Source: Mycobacterium florentinum (GTDB taxonomy: Bacteria; Actinomycetota; Actinomycetes; Mycobacteriales; Mycobacteriaceae). Taken from it: a stretch of 64,000 bases of DNA. The first letter of the stretch is position 1, and the number at the start of each line of letters is the position of its first letter. Below, piece by piece: positions 1 to 8,662 of the stretch. The DNA lies in the NCBI RefSeq assembly GCF_010730355.1, contig NZ_AP022576.1, positions 2,356,001-2,420,000 on the forward strand, read 5' to 3'. The position numbers and the translations under genes were made by a program. The notes beneath the pieces are model-generated. The model was not told the DNA's origin. It did not search any database and saw only the letters and a list, made by a program, of their open reading frames with translations.

Positions 1-239
1 ACCGCCAGCAGCTCAAAGAGGCCGCCAAGGAAGGCCAGGACGTCGACGAGCTGCGGCTGCAGTTGCAGCAGGAGTACGAGGACACCCTGGTCAACCCGTA
101 CGTCGCCGCCGAGCGCGGATACGTCGACTCGGTCATCCCGCCGTCGCACACCCGCGGCTACATCGCCACGTCGCTGCGTCTGCTGGAACGCAAGATCTCC
201 CACCTGCCGCCGAAGAAGCACGGGAACATTCCCCTATGA
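1..239 (+). CDS. accD5: Propionyl/acyl-CoA carboxylase beta subunit AccD5, C-terminal end (partial)
   Basis: This is the 3' end of a carboxyltransferase beta subunit whose start lies before the window. The readable 78 residues end in [19 protein letters not shown], the typical C-terminus of mycobacterial AccD5. AccD5 transfers carboxyl groups from biotin to propionyl- or acetyl-CoA, giving methylmalonyl- or malonyl-CoA for fatty and mycolic acid synthesis. Its stop overlaps the accE5 start by four bases (ATGA), which suggests translational coupling. The epsilon subunit (next gene) and the biotin-carrying alpha subunit AccA3 (2600-4402) in the same neighbourhood support the call. Confidence 0.9.
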   Translation, partial: RQQLKEAAKEGQDVDELRLQLQQEYEDTLVNPYVAAERGYVDSVIPPSHTRGYIATSLRLLERKISHLPPKKHGNIPL

Positions 240-484
240 GCGACATCGACGAGGCGGCCCCGGCCGTCGACACCCCGCAGGTGCCGCACATCAAGATTCT
301 GCGCGGCCGGCCCACCGCCGCCGAGGTGGCCGCGCTGATCGCCGTGCTGGGCAGCGCCGGCGGTGGCGCGCAGCCCGAGCAGCCCGAAAGCACCCGCTGG
401 GGGCTTCCGGTCGACAAGCTGCGCTACGCGATCAGCAACTACCAGCGAGTCACCCTGCAGGAACGCATCCACATGCAGCGATGA
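236..484 (+). CDS. accE5: Acyl-CoA carboxylase epsilon subunit AccE5 (short form)
   Basis: An 82-residue acidic protein placed directly after accD5. The C-terminal half ([20 protein letters not shown]) is the conserved epsilon-subunit region. It contains the [20 protein letters not shown] segment known from actinobacterial AccE/PccE subunits. These bind the alpha and beta subunits and stimulate the holoenzyme. The M. tuberculosis protein is about 177 residues because of a long disordered N-terminus, and that extension is absent here. The stop overlaps the maf start (ATGA), so accD5-accE5-maf look like one coupled operon. Confidence 0.88.
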   Translation: MSDIDEAAPAVDTPQVPHIKILRGRPTAAEVAALIAVLGSAGGGAQPEQPESTRWGLPVDKLRYAISNYQRVTLQERIHMQR

Positions 485-1116
485 CCCGGGTTGTGCTCGG
501 GTCGGCCTCTAGTGGCCGCCTCAAGGTGCTGCGCCAGGCCGGTATCGATCCCCTGGTCGTCGTCTCCGGCGTCGACGAGGATCGCCTGATCGCCGAGCTG
601 GGACCGGACGCCTCACCCGCTGAGGTGGTCTGCGCGCTGGCTCAAGCCAAGGCCGAGCAGGTCGCCGGCGAACTGGATCGCACCATCGCGGCGGATTGCG
701 TTGTCATCGGCTGCGATTCGATGCTTTACCTCGACGGCCGGCTGTGCGGCAAACCGGAATCCATTGAAGCCGCACGCCAACTCTGGCAGTCGATGGCCGG
801 GCGATCAGGCCAGCTCTATACCGGACACTGCGTTATCCGCTTGCAGGACAACGACATTGTCCACTGCGAAGCGCAAACATCAATCACCACAGTGCATTTC
901 GGAACACCCGAGCCCGACGACCTGGAGGCTTACCTGGCCGACGGGGAATCGCTGCGGGTCGCCGGCGGGTTCACCCTGGACGGCCTGGGCGGATGGTTCA
1001 TCGACGGCGTCGACGGCGACCCGTCGGCCGTACTGGGAATCGGACTGCCGCTGACGCGCGCGCTGCTGCGCCGCGCGGGCCTGTCCATCGCCGCACTGTG
1101 GGCCCCAACGGCGTGA
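481..1116 (+). CDS. maf: Maf-like nucleoside triphosphate pyrophosphatase
   Basis: A 211-residue Maf/HAM1-type protein, the Rv3282 equivalent. The N-terminal [18 protein letters not shown] segment is the Maf signature, and [10 protein letters not shown] is the acidic catalytic segment. Family members hydrolyse non-canonical or methylated nucleotides, or dTTP/UTP, to the monophosphate. They are treated as house-cleaning enzymes, sometimes linked to septum formation. It starts inside the accE5 stop codon, so it is probably read from the accD5 operon. The exact substrate cannot be told from sequence. Confidence 0.85.
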   Translation: MTRVVLGSASSGRLKVLRQAGIDPLVVVSGVDEDRLIAELGPDASPAEVVCALAQAKAEQVAGELDRTIAADCVVIGCDSMLYLDGRLCGKPESIEAARQLWQSMAGRSGQLYTGHCVIRLQDNDIVHCEAQTSITTVHFGTPEPDDLEAYLADGESLRVAGGFTLDGLGGWFIDGVDGDPSAVLGIGLPLTRALLRRAGLSIAALWAPTA

Positions 1117-1164
1117 TCCCCAAAAGGCATCGCACACTGAGGCGCAACCTCCCAGGCGGCTGAG

Positions 1165-1170
1165 TAGGCT
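1165..1170 (+). promoter_or_regulatory. Candidate -10 element for leaderless sseA
   Basis: TAGGCT fits TANNNT and ends seven bases before the GTG start at 1178. That is the spacing expected for a mycobacterial leaderless transcript. No -35 is obvious. Confidence 0.35.
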
Positions 1171-1177
1171 TTGCCCT

Positions 1178-2071
1178 GTGCCGCTACCCCCCGATTCAAG
1201 CCCGACGCTGTCGGCCTACGCCCACCCCGAACGCTTGGTCACCGCCGACTGGTTGTCCGGCCACCTGGGCTCGCCCGGTCTGGCGATCGTCGAATCCGAC
1301 GAGGACGTGTTGCTCTACGACGTCGGGCATATCCCCGGCGCGGTCAAGATCGACTGGCACACCGACCTCAACGACCCGCGGGTCCGCGACTACATCTCCG
1401 GTGCGCAGTTCGCGGAACTGATGAATCGCAAAGGCATCTCGCGCGACGACACCGTGGTGATCTACGGCGACAAGAGCAACTGGTGGGCGGCGTACGCGCT
1501 GTGGGTGTTCACGTTGTTCGGCCACCCCGATGTGCGGCTGCTCAACGGCGGGCGTGACCTGTGGCTGTCCGAGCGACGGGATACCAGCCTCGAGGTGCCG
1601 ACCAGGACCTCGACGGACTATCCCGTCGTCGCGCGCAACGACGCACCGATCCGCGCCTACCGGGACGACGTGCTGGACATCCTGGGCAGCCAGCCGCTGA
1701 TCGATGTGCGCTCGCCCGACGAGTACACCGGCAAGCGCACGCACATGCCCGACTACCCCGAAGAGGGCGCGCTGCGCGCCGGCCATATCCCCACCGCCCG
1801 GTCGATCCCGTGGGGGAGGGCGGTCGACGAGAACGGCCGGTTCCGCAGCCGCGAAGAGCTCGAAGAGCTGTACGGCTTCCTGCAACCGGACGACAAGACC
1901 GTCGTCTACTGCCGCATCGGCGAGCGGTCCAGCCACACCTGGTTCGTGCTCACCCATTTACTGGGCAAGCCCGGCGTCCGCAATTACGACGGGTCGTGGA
2001 CCGAGTGGGGCAACACCGTGCGGGTGCCGATCGTCGCGGGCGAAGAACCGGGAGCCGTACCCGCGCGATGA
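1178..2071 (+). CDS. sseA: Thiosulfate sulfurtransferase SseA (two-domain rhodanese)
   Basis: A 297-residue rhodanese with two tandem domains: an inactive N-terminal one (about 20-135) and a catalytic one (about 165-285). The active-site loop [13 protein letters not shown] puts the persulfide-carrying cysteine at C245. The CRIGER loop fits thiosulfate or 3-mercaptopyruvate sulfurtransferases. It matches M. tuberculosis SseA (Rv3283) in length and position. The stop overlaps the start of the SufE-like gene, so the two are coupled and probably act as a sulfur relay. Confidence 0.9.
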   Translation: MPLPPDSSPTLSAYAHPERLVTADWLSGHLGSPGLAIVESDEDVLLYDVGHIPGAVKIDWHTDLNDPRVRDYISGAQFAELMNRKGISRDDTVVIYGDKSNWWAAYALWVFTLFGHPDVRLLNGGRDLWLSERRDTSLEVPTRTSTDYPVVARNDAPIRAYRDDVLDILGSQPLIDVRSPDEYTGKRTHMPDYPEEGALRAGHIPTARSIPWGRAVDENGRFRSREELEELYGFLQPDDKTVVYCRIGERSSHTWFVLTHLLGKPGVRNYDGSWTEWGNTVRVPIVAGEEPGAVPAR

Positions 2072-2487
2072 CTCTGCCCGCTGCCCTGGCCGAGGTGGTG
2101 TCCGACTTCGCTGAAGTGCAGGGCCAGGACAAGCTGAGGCTCTTGCTGGAGTTCGCCGACGACCTGCCGGATCTGCCCGACGATCTGGCCGAAGCAGCGA
2201 TGGAGCCGGTTCCCGAGTGCCAGTCGCCGCTGTTCTTGCATGTCGACGCCCACGACCCGAATCGGGTACGGCTGTATTTCAGCGCCCCCGCCGAAGCGCC
2301 GACCACCCGCGGATTCGCCTCGATCCTGGCCGCCGGGCTCGACGAGCAACCCGCCGCCGACATCCTCGCGGTGCCCGAAGATTTCTACAGTGAGCTCGGC
2401 TTGGCCGCTCTGATCAGCCCGCTGCGCTTGCGGGGCATGTCGGCGATGCTGGCTCGCATCAAACGGCGATTGCGCGAGACGGCTTGA
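2068..2487 (+). CDS. SufE-like sulfur acceptor protein
   Basis: A 139-residue SufE/YgdK-family protein (Rv3284 equivalent). The frame is open further upstream inside sseA. I chose the ATG that overlaps the sseA stop (ATGA) because the conserved domain begins just after it. The likely persulfide-accepting cysteine is C51 in [11 protein letters not shown], and the C-terminal helix [18 protein letters not shown] is typical of SufE. SufE proteins take sulfur from a desulfurase or sulfurtransferase. The coupled rhodanese suggests SseA is the donor. Confidence 0.82.
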   Translation: MTLPAALAEVVSDFAEVQGQDKLRLLLEFADDLPDLPDDLAEAAMEPVPECQSPLFLHVDAHDPNRVRLYFSAPAEAPTTRGFASILAAGLDEQPAADILAVPEDFYSELGLAALISPLRLRGMSAMLARIKRRLRETA

Positions 2488-2545
2488 GTGGGACCGGGTA
2501 TCGGCGCTCTCGGCGCGCCGCCTAAACTTCCCCCGACACGACTTG

Positions 2546-2578
2546 TAAGAAATTCTCTTAGAGACGAAGACGACGTCT
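2546..2578 (+). promoter_or_regulatory. Dyad-containing leader/promoter region of accA3
   Basis: The 112-bp gap before accA3 holds two small dyads: TAAGA-AATTC-TCTTA (2546-2560) and AGACG-A-CGTCT (2568-2578). They sit 22-54 bp upstream of the GTG start and could be an operator or part of the leader. No regulator can be named. Confidence 0.25.
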
Positions 2579-2599
2579 AGCCATACACAGGAGGCGCAG

Positions 2600-4402
2600 G
2601 TGCCTAGTCACGCCAGCTCACGGATCTCCAAGGTGCTCGTCGCCAACCGCGGCGAAATCGCCGTCCGGGTGATCCGGGCGGCCCGCGACGCGGGTCTGTC
2701 CAGCGTGGCGGTGTACGCCGAGCCCGACGCCGACGCGCCGCACGTGCGGCTGGCCGACGAGGCGTTCGCCCTGGGCGGTCAGACTTCCGCCGAGTCCTAC
2801 CTGGACTTCGGCAAAATCCTCGACGCGGCGGCCAAATCCGGCGCCAACGCCATCCACCCCGGTTACGGCTTCCTCTCGGAGAACGCCGACTTCGCCCAGG
2901 CGGTGCTGGACGCCAACCTGATCTGGATCGGGCCCAGCCCGCAGTCGATCCGCGACCTCGGTGACAAGGTCACCGCCCGCCACATCGCGGCCCGCGCCCA
3001 GGCCCCGCTGGTGCCCGGCACCCCCGACCCGGTCAAGGACGCCGACGAGGTGGTGGCCTTCGCCAAGGAGTACGGCGTACCGATCGCGATCAAGGCGGCC
3101 TTCGGTGGCGGTGGCCGCGGCATGAAGGTGGCCCGCAGCATCGAGGAGATCCCCGAGCTGTTCGAGTCGGCCACCCGTGAGGCCGTCGCGGCGTTCGGTC
3201 GCGGCGAATGCTTCGTCGAGCGCTACCTGGACAAGCCGCGCCACGTCGAGGCCCAGGTGATCGCCGACCAGCACGGCAACGTCGTCGTCGCCGGTACCCG
3301 CGACTGCTCGCTGCAGCGCCGCTTCCAGAAGCTGGTGGAAGAAGCGCCGGCACCGTTTTTGACCGACGCGCAGCGCAAGGAGATCCACGAGTCGGCCAAG
3401 CGGATCTGCAAGGAGGCGCACTACTACGGCGCCGGAACCGTCGAGTACCTGGTCGGCCAGGACGGCCTGATCTCGTTCCTGGAGGTCAACACCCGTCTGC
3501 AGGTGGAGCACCCGGTTACCGAGGAGACCGCGGGCATCGACCTGGTGCGCCAGCAGTTCAAGATCGCCAACGGCGAAAAGCTGGACCTCACCGAGGACCC
3601 GACGCCGCGCGGGCACGCGATCGAGTTCCGGATCAACGGCGAAGACGCCGGCCGCGGCTTCCTGCCCGCTCCCGGCCCGGTCACCCGCTACGACACCCCC
3701 GGCGGCCCCGGCGTCCGGGTGGATTCCGGCGTCGAGGCCGGGTCGGTGATCGGCGGCCAGTTCGACTCGATGCTGGCCAAGCTGATCGTGCACGGCGCCA
3801 CCCGTGAGGAGGCGCTGGCGCGGTCGCGCCGGGCACTGGACGAGTTCCACATCGAGGGCCTCGCCACGGTCATCCCGTTCCACCGCGCCGTGGTGAGTGA
3901 CCCGGCGTTCATCGGCGACGACAACGGCTTCACGGTGCACACCCGCTGGATCGAAACCGAATGGGACAACACCATCGAGCCGTTCACCGCGGGCGAGCCC
4001 CTCGACGAGGACGACGCCCAGCCGCGGCAGAAGGTGGTCGTCGAGGTCGACGGCCGGCGGCTCGAGGTCTCGCTGCCCGGCGACCTGGCGCTGTCCAACG
4101 GCGGCGGTAGTGGCGTGACGGGCGCCGGCGTCGTCCGCAGGAAGCCGAAGCCCCGCAAGCGCGGCTCGCACGGCGGTGCGGCGGCCTCGGGTGATGCGGT
4201 CACCGCGCCGATGCAGGGCACCGTGGTCAAGGTCGCGGTCGAGGAAGGCCAGCAGGTCGCCGTCGGTGATCTGGTGGTGGTGCTCGAGGCGATGAAGATG
4301 GAGAACCCGGTCACCGCGCACAAGGAGGGCACCATCACCGGTCTCGCGGTCGAGGCCGGTGCCGCCATCACTCAGGGCACGGTGCTCGCCGAGATCAAAT
4401 AG
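2600..4402 (+). CDS. accA3: Acetyl/propionyl-CoA carboxylase alpha chain AccA3 (biotin carboxylase + BCCP)
   Basis: A 600-residue fusion of biotin carboxylase (about 10-455) and biotin carboxyl carrier domain (about 530-600). The N-terminal [20 protein letters not shown] and the ATP-grasp glycine-rich loop [12 protein letters not shown] are visible. The biotinylation motif EAMKME places the modified lysine at K566. AccA3 carboxylates biotin with ATP and bicarbonate. It serves as the shared alpha subunit for AccD4, AccD5 and AccD6 complexes in fatty and mycolic acid synthesis. The GTG start is set by a strong AGGAGG site about six bases upstream. The basic linker KPKPRKRG near 510-520 is usual. 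Confidence 0.96.
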   Translation: MPSHASSRISKVLVANRGEIAVRVIRAARDAGLSSVAVYAEPDADAPHVRLADEAFALGGQTSAESYLDFGKILDAAAKSGANAIHPGYGFLSENADFAQAVLDANLIWIGPSPQSIRDLGDKVTARHIAARAQAPLVPGTPDPVKDADEVVAFAKEYGVPIAIKAAFGGGGRGMKVARSIEEIPELFESATREAVAAFGRGECFVERYLDKPRHVEAQVIADQHGNVVVAGTRDCSLQRRFQKLVEEAPAPFLTDAQRKEIHESAKRICKEAHYYGAGTVEYLVGQDGLISFLEVNTRLQVEHPVTEETAGIDLVRQQFKIANGEKLDLTEDPTPRGHAIEFRINGEDAGRGFLPAPGPVTRYDTPGGPGVRVDSGVEAGSVIGGQFDSMLAKLIVHGATREEALARSRRALDEFHIEGLATVIPFHRAVVSDPAFIGDDNGFTVHTRWIETEWDNTIEPFTAGEPLDEDDAQPRQKVVVEVDGRRLEVSLPGDLALSNGGGSGVTGAGVVRRKPKPRKRGSHGGAAASGDAVTAPMQGTVVKVAVEEGQQVAVGDLVVVLEAMKMENPVTAHKEGTITGLAVEAGAAITQGTVLAEIK

Positions 4403-4439
4403 TCCCTGACCAGGCTTCCTGGGAATCGGCTCGGTAAAC

Positions 4440-4466
4440 GTTGTCGCTCTCCGGCACCCCGGGTAG
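4440..4466 (+). promoter_or_regulatory. Possible SigF-type promoter upstream of the STAS gene
   Basis: GTTG-N17-GGGTAG resembles the mycobacterial SigF consensus GTTT-N15-17-GGGTAT with one mismatch in each box. It would give a leader of about 115 nt. A SigF-controlled anti-anti-sigma gene would make sense, but the match is imperfect. Confidence 0.3.
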
Positions 4467-4588
4467 GGTTGCGTTCAGGTTGAGTTCACAGCCGCCCGGA
4501 CCACGTCAGCGCCGCGCGGAAGGCGAATTCCCACCGCTCAACCGTTGTCGTAGTCCTCACAGCAATCCTCGGTCGAGGGAGTGAAGCG

Positions 4589-4990
4589 ATGTCTGTGGCC
4601 CAGTCCTGGCAGCAATGCCGAACGGCCCAATTCAGCGCCCTTTCGAGCGCGTCGGGCACGGTCATCACGGTGGACGGCGAGCTCGACGCCGCGAACTCGG
4701 ATCAGCTCGCCGTCTACGCAGCGCACCGCGCACGACACGCCGGGCGAGTGATCCTCGACCTGCGCGAGCTGGATTTCATTGGTACTGCGGGCTTTTCGGC
4801 ACTGCACCGGATCAACGTGGTGTGCTCGGGCGCCCAGGTGAGCTGGGCGATGGTGCCGAGCCCCGCGGTCGGGCGGCTGTTGCGTGTCTGCGACCCCGAC
4901 GGCACCCTGCCGGTGACGACGCCGGGCGACGAGCCGCTGCTGCGGCACGCCGCGCGGCCGCTACTCCAGCTGGTCGCGCAGGCGCGTTAG
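4589..4990 (+). CDS. STAS-domain anti-anti-sigma factor candidate
   Basis: A 133-residue single-STAS protein. The core TVITVDGELDAANSDQLAVY, then VILDLRELDFIGTAGFSALHRI, is the SpoIIAA/RsbV fold signature. The phospho-acceptor motif D-S-[ST]-G reads G-T-A-G here, leaving T66 as the only hydroxyl residue. Cysteines lie near 10, 79 and 101, so redox control (known for M. tuberculosis RsfA) is an alternative to phosphorylation. The gene is convergent with sigF and overlaps its 3' end by 30 bp, which strongly suggests it acts on RsbW-SigF. It is not RsfA or RsfB by position. The start has a GAGGGAG-type site upstream. Confidence 0.75.
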   Translation: MSVAQSWQQCRTAQFSALSSASGTVITVDGELDAANSDQLAVYAAHRARHAGRVILDLRELDFIGTAGFSALHRINVVCSGAQVSWAMVPSPAVGRLLRVCDPDGTLPVTTPGDEPLLRHAARPLLQLVAQAR

Positions 4991-5755
4991 CGATTTAGCC
5001 AGCAGCCGCGATACGTGCATCTGCGAAATGCCGACTCGCTCCGCGATCTGTGTCTGCGTCATCGACTCAAAGAACCTGAGCACCAACACCGTTCGCTCCC
5101 GCTCGGGCAGGCCCTCGAGCAACGGGCGTAGCGATTCGCGGTCCTCGATGCGATCGATGCTGGCGTCGACGTCGCCCAGGGTGTCGGCGATCGCGCGGGT
5201 GTCCTCCTCGTCGCCGCCGCCCCCACCGCTGTCGATGGACAGGGTGTTGTAGGAGCTGCCCGCCACCAGACCCTCGACCACCTCGGCGCGGTCCATTTCC
5301 AGCTCGGCCGCGAGTTCGGTTGCGGTAGGCGCCCGCCCGAGGCGTTGCGACAGATCGGCGGTGGCGCTGCCGAGCCGCAGATGCAGCTCCTTGAGGCGCC
5401 GCGGAACCTTGACCGACCAGCTGTTGTCCCGGAAGTGCCGGCGGACCTCACCCATGATCGTGGGCACCGCGAACGACACGAAGTCCGATCCGGTTTCGAC
5501 GTCGAAGCGCACCACGGCGTTGACCAATCCGACCCGTGCCACCTGAACCAGGTCGTCGCGCGGCTCGCCGCGGCCCTCGAACCGGCGGGCGATGTGATCG
5601 GCCAGCGGCAGACACCGCTCAACGATCTTGTCCCGTTGGCGCTGGAATTGTGCCGAGTCGGTTCCGATCGTCGCCAGCTCACGGAACATATCCGGAACGT
5701 CGGCGTATTCGTTTGGGCGTGATGAGCCCGAACCGCCGTCAGCTTGCGCTGTCAC
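4961..5755 (-). CDS. sigF: Stress-response sigma factor SigF
   Basis: A 264-residue sigma-70 family group 3 (SigB/SigF type) protein. Region 2 is seen as DDLVQVARVGLVNAVVRFD and FVSFAVPTIMGEVRRHFRD. Region 3 is RRLKELHLRLGSA...LGRAPTATELAAEL. Region 4 carries a helix-turn-helix, MTQTQIAERVGISQMHVSRLL. SigF directs general-stress and stationary-phase transcription in mycobacteria and is held inactive by RsbW. Its start overlaps the rsbW stop (ATGA), so the two are co-translated. The glycine-rich GGGGGDEED stretch between regions 3 and 4 is a flexible linker. Confidence 0.96.
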   Translation of the reverse strand: MTAQADGGSGSSRPNEYADVPDMFRELATIGTDSAQFQRQRDKIVERCLPLADHIARRFEGRGEPRDDLVQVARVGLVNAVVRFDVETGSDFVSFAVPTIMGEVRRHFRDNSWSVKVPRRLKELHLRLGSATADLSQRLGRAPTATELAAELEMDRAEVVEGLVAGSSYNTLSIDSGGGGGDEEDTRAIADTLGDVDASIDRIEDRESLRPLLEGLPERERTVLVLRFFESMTQTQIAERVGISQMHVSRLLAKSLTRLRDQLE

Positions 5756-6189
5756 CGGCTAGCGGCCGCCCGTCGCGCCGTCAGCGTGATTCCGAATACG
5801 CTGCCGGTTTCACTTGGTTCACGTCCGTCATGGAAGGTCTGGACGTCGTCGGCCAGCGACGTCAGGACATGCCAGCTGAAGCTGCCGGGCGACACCACGT
5901 CGTAGGTGTCGCAGGCGGCGGATGCCTCGACCACCAACTCGTCTTCTCGGGGGTCGACCACCACGCTCAGGGTCGCGTCCGGGGTGGCCGACCGGATCAA
6001 TCGGGTGCAGACCTCGTCGACCGCGAGCCGCAGATCCGCCACGGCGTCGAAATCGAGATCCTCGTAGGTGCCGATCGCGCCCACCAGGGTGCGCAGCATC
6101 GCCAGGTTCTCCAGGCGCGCAGCAACATGCAATTCGACGGCGCGGTGGCCGCGTTGGCGCTGTTCAGCGCGCAATCCAATATCGGTCAT
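5752..6189 (-). CDS. rsbW: Anti-sigma F factor RsbW (UsfX)
   Basis: A 145-residue GHKL-ATPase-fold anti-sigma factor. The central DAVADLRLAVDEVCTRLIR holds the N-box helix, and the tail SVFGITLTARRA matches M. tuberculosis RsbW/UsfX. It binds and inhibits SigF and is relieved by STAS proteins such as the one at 4589-4990. The frame is open to 6243, but the ATG at 6189 is preferred. It has a CCGGGAGA site just upstream and gives the same 145-residue length as the characterised protein. Confidence 0.93.
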   Translation of the reverse strand: MTDIGLRAEQRQRGHRAVELHVAARLENLAMLRTLVGAIGTYEDLDFDAVADLRLAVDEVCTRLIRSATPDATLSVVVDPREDELVVEASAACDTYDVVSPGSFSWHVLTSLADDVQTFHDGREPSETGSVFGITLTARRAAASR

Positions 6190-6212
6190 ATGGTCTCCCG
6201 GCAACGTTTGGC

Positions 6213-6404
6213 TCACACTACCCCTCGTTTTGGGGCGCGCCATTCGTCACTCGATACGGACGCGCCAGACACCACCGGCCAACCCGGGACACGCACACTC
6301 GGGCGCATCGCATTGGTCGCCGGAATCACACGAGCCCTTCTCGTCATCGCAGTAGGCATGATCGGATCGGTGCCGCGCGCATCATCATCGCAGGCACTCA
6401 TCAT
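6213..6404 (-). CDS. Possible 63-residue leader ORF between the SigF promoter and rsbW
   Basis: A 63-residue frame beginning MMSACDDDARG, with its ATG about 12 bases downstream of the SigF-type -10 box and its stop 23 bp before rsbW. If transcription starts from that promoter, the ORF would be almost leaderless and translated first. I recognise no family. The arginine- and proline-rich composition could equally mark untranslated GC-rich leader. Called only because of its position. Confidence 0.28.
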   Translation of the reverse strand: MMSACDDDARGTDPIMPTAMTRRARVIPATNAMRPSVRVPGWPVVSGASVSSDEWRAPKRGVV

Positions 6405-6416
6405 GGTTTAGACCTG

Positions 6417-6442
6417 ATACCCATTCAACGGGGCGCATAACC
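6417..6442 (-). promoter_or_regulatory. SigF-dependent autoregulatory promoter of rsbW-sigF
   Basis: On the minus strand GGTT (6442-6439), a 16-bp spacer and GGGTAT (6422-6417) match the mycobacterial SigF consensus GGTTT-N15-17-GGGTAT. The promoter lies about 230 bp upstream of rsbW and downstream of usfY. This is the expected place for SigF autoregulation. Confidence 0.7.
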
Positions 6443-6470
6443 TACGAATTTCGGTGAGCAGCGTCGCCTA

Positions 6471-6782
6471 TCAGCTGTCGGGCGACTGCCTGGCCACCTC
6501 GGGATGGTCGGCGTACCACCGGTCGAGAAGCCGGCGTACCCGCCGGTGCTCGACGGCCAGCCACGCCAGGCCCATCACCGTGACGACAATCGCCGTCACG
6601 CCCGCGGTCATGCCCTCGTGCTGATGTCCGGTGGCGAAGGCCGCAAGGCTTCCGCACACCGCGACCACACCGGCAACCACCATCAGGTATCCGGGCCAGT
6701 GCAATACGTCGATCAGTGATTCGCCGGCGAGTGGCCGCGTCGTCCGCAAATGGTCGACGGGGTCGTGATAGGTGTCTCCCAT
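6471..6782 (-). CDS. usfY: UsfY-like small membrane protein
   Basis: A 103-residue protein beginning MGDTYHDPVDHLRTTRPLAGE and nearly collinear with M. tuberculosis UsfY (Rv3288c). Two hydrophobic segments (about 32-48 and 57-75) predict a small inner-membrane protein with a charged C-terminal tail, EHRRVRRLLDRWYADHPE. The frame is open further upstream, but this ATG sits after a GAGCAGCC stretch and matches the known N-terminus. Its role is unknown. It lies between Rv3289c and rsbW-sigF and belongs to the SigF neighbourhood. Confidence 0.85.
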   Translation of the reverse strand: MGDTYHDPVDHLRTTRPLAGESLIDVLHWPGYLMVVAGVVAVCGSLAAFATGHQHEGMTAGVTAIVVTVMGLAWLAVEHRRVRRLLDRWYADHPEVARQSPDS

Positions 6783-6811
6783 GGCTGCTCCTCGCGTCGC
6801 ACCACTAATTA

Positions 6812-7195
6812 TTAGAGCCCCAGCGCCGGACCCGCAATTGCCGGAACTCCCATGGAGACGGTGACGATCATCAGCGTCAACAAAAACCAGCCCGCGCCGT
6901 GCCATCCCCACCAGGTGCCCTCGACGCGCCAGACCCGGTAGGTGCGCACGAACGCCCACAGGCCGCCGGCGAACAGGATCAGCGGACCCCCGATGGCCAG
7001 CAGGGTTCGCTGCGGCGCACCGCAGGCCGCCGTGTCCACACCCGTTCCCGGACAGGTGCTGACCCACAAGGCGGCCATGACGATGAATCCGACCCCCGCG
7101 GCCGCGGCCAAGACGGTGAAGCGGATGGCGGCGCGCACCTCGCCGTCTTCGGAACCCAGGCGATCACCCGGTGATCGCTCATCTGCTCTCGGCAT
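6812..7195 (-). CDS. Conserved membrane protein of the SigF neighbourhood (Rv3289c-like)
   Basis: A 127-residue protein beginning MPRADERSPGDRLG with three predicted membrane segments (about 25-45, 65-83 and 100-122). It matches Rv3289c in position and approximate length. The frame opens earlier at 7303 but would then overlap the lat 3' end, so the internal ATG is preferred. It is 29 bp upstream of usfY and probably in the same transcript. No enzymatic motif is visible and its function is unknown. Confidence 0.75.
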   Translation of the reverse strand: MPRADERSPGDRLGSEDGEVRAAIRFTVLAAAAGVGFIVMAALWVSTCPGTGVDTAACGAPQRTLLAIGGPLILFAGGLWAFVRTYRVWRVEGTWWGWHGAGWFLLTLMIVTVSMGVPAIAGPALGL

Positions 7196-7299
7196 TTGAG
7201 AACCTCGTATCCCGCGTGCTGACTGCGGTTGGTATTTCGTCCGCAACGAAGGATTAGTTACAGCTTCATAAGGATTTTCTTTCCGCGCCCGAACGCCGG

Positions 7300-8643
7300 T
7301 CAAGTACCCGCTACCGCCAGGACGTCACGCACCGCCGCAATCGCCACATCGATTTCGGCCCGCGACACCGTCAGCGCGGGACGGAACCGAACGCCGTCCG
7401 TCCCGGCGGGCAGCACGATCACCCCCCGGTGCCACAGCCGGCGGACCAACTCGTCACGATCGGCGGTGGTCGCCAGGCTGAATGCACACATCAGCCCGCG
7501 GCCGCGCGGGTCGAACACCAACGCCGGGAACTCGTCGGCGAGTTCGTCCAGCCGCCCGCGCAGGTAGCGGCCCTGCTGAGCGGCACGGTCGAACAGCGCG
7601 TCGGCTTCGATGACCTCCAGGATGCGGCGCGCCCGCACCATGTCGGTCAGATTGCCGCCCCACGTCGAGTTGATCCGGGAGGAGATCGCGAAGACGTTGT
7701 CGGCGATCTCGTCGACCCGCCGGCCGGCCATCACCCCGCAGACCTGTGTCTTCTTGCCGAACGCCACAACATCGGGTTGCACGCCCAATTGCTGGTAGGC
7801 CCAAGGGGTTCCGGTCAACCCGCAGCCGGTCTGCACCTCGTCGAAGATCAGCAACGCATCGTGTTCGTCGCACAGCTCGCGCATCGCGGCGAAGAACTCC
7901 GGCCGGAAGTGGCGGTCGCCGCCCTCACCCTGGATCGGTTCGGCGATGAAGCAGGCGATGTCGTTCGGGTGGGCCGCGAATGCCGCGCGGGCCTGGCGCA
8001 GCGACTCGGCCTCGACCGCGTCCATATCGGCGCCCGGCCGGATGAACGGCGCGTCGATGCGCGGCCAGTCGAACTTCGGGAAGCGGGCCACGGTGACGGG
8101 CTTGGTGTTGGTCAGCGACAGCGTGTAGCCGCTGCGGCCGTGGAAGGCACCGCGCAGATGCAGCACTCGGGTGCCGAGCTCGGCGTCGATGCCGAGTCTC
8201 TCGTTGCGCCGGCTCTTCCAGTCGAAGGCCACCTTGAGCGCGTTCTCCACCGCGAGTGCGCCGCCATCGACGAAGAACAGATGCGGCAGCGCCGGGTCGC
8301 CCAGCACCCGGGCGAACGTCTCGACGAAGCCGGCCATCGCGACCGTGTACACGTCGGCGTTGCTCGGCTTGTTCAGCGCGGCCTCGGTGAGCTCGGCGCG
8401 GAACTCCTCGTCGTCGGCCAGGGCCGGATGGTTCATCCCCAGCGCCGACGAGGCGAAGAAGGTGAACATGTCGAGGTAGCGCCGGCCGTCGCGGGCGTCG
8501 ACCAGATACGAGCCGGACGACCGGGTCAGGTCGAGCACGAAATCAAAACCGTCGACCAGCATGCTGCGCGACAGCACCTCGTGAACCTGGTCGGGTTCGG
8601 GCTGCACGCCGGTCAGCGCAAGGGAGTTCAGGACGGCAGTCAT
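7300..8643 (-). CDS. lat: L-lysine epsilon-aminotransferase
   Basis: A 447-residue class III PLP aminotransferase highly similar to M. tuberculosis Lat (Rv3290c). The PLP-lysine segment VAFGKKTQVCGVMAGRR, the LLIFDEVQTGCG aspartate and the RFRP C-terminal arginine motif are visible. It transfers the epsilon-amino group of lysine to 2-oxoglutarate, giving allysine, which cyclises to piperideine-6-carboxylate. ATG 8643 aligns with the known N-terminus; ATG 8652 is an alternative. The Lrp-type regulator lies just upstream and Pcd, which uses the product, is nearby. Lat is known to rise strongly in persistence and starvation. Confidence 0.95.
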   Translation of the reverse strand: MTAVLNSLALTGVQPEPDQVHEVLSRSMLVDGFDFVLDLTRSSGSYLVDARDGRRYLDMFTFFASSALGMNHPALADDEEFRAELTEAALNKPSNADVYTVAMAGFVETFARVLGDPALPHLFFVDGGALAVENALKVAFDWKSRRNERLGIDAELGTRVLHLRGAFHGRSGYTLSLTNTKPVTVARFPKFDWPRIDAPFIRPGADMDAVEAESLRQARAAFAAHPNDIACFIAEPIQGEGGDRHFRPEFFAAMRELCDEHDALLIFDEVQTGCGLTGTPWAYQQLGVQPDVVAFGKKTQVCGVMAGRRVDEIADNVFAISSRINSTWGGNLTDMVRARRILEVIEADALFDRAAQQGRYLRGRLDELADEFPALVFDPRGRGLMCAFSLATTADRDELVRRLWHRGVIVLPAGTDGVRFRPALTVSRAEIDVAIAAVRDVLAVAGT

Positions 8644-8662
8644 ACCGCCCATGCTAGCTTAG

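Noticed and set aside
2618..4321. A 567-codon minus-strand frame inside accA3
   Set aside because: It is complementary to the intact biotin carboxylase. There is no recognisable domain and no start signal.
4410..4422. CCAGG-CTT-CCTGG as an accA3 terminator
   Set aside because: The stem is only 5 bp with a 3-base loop and no T-run. It is too weak to call.
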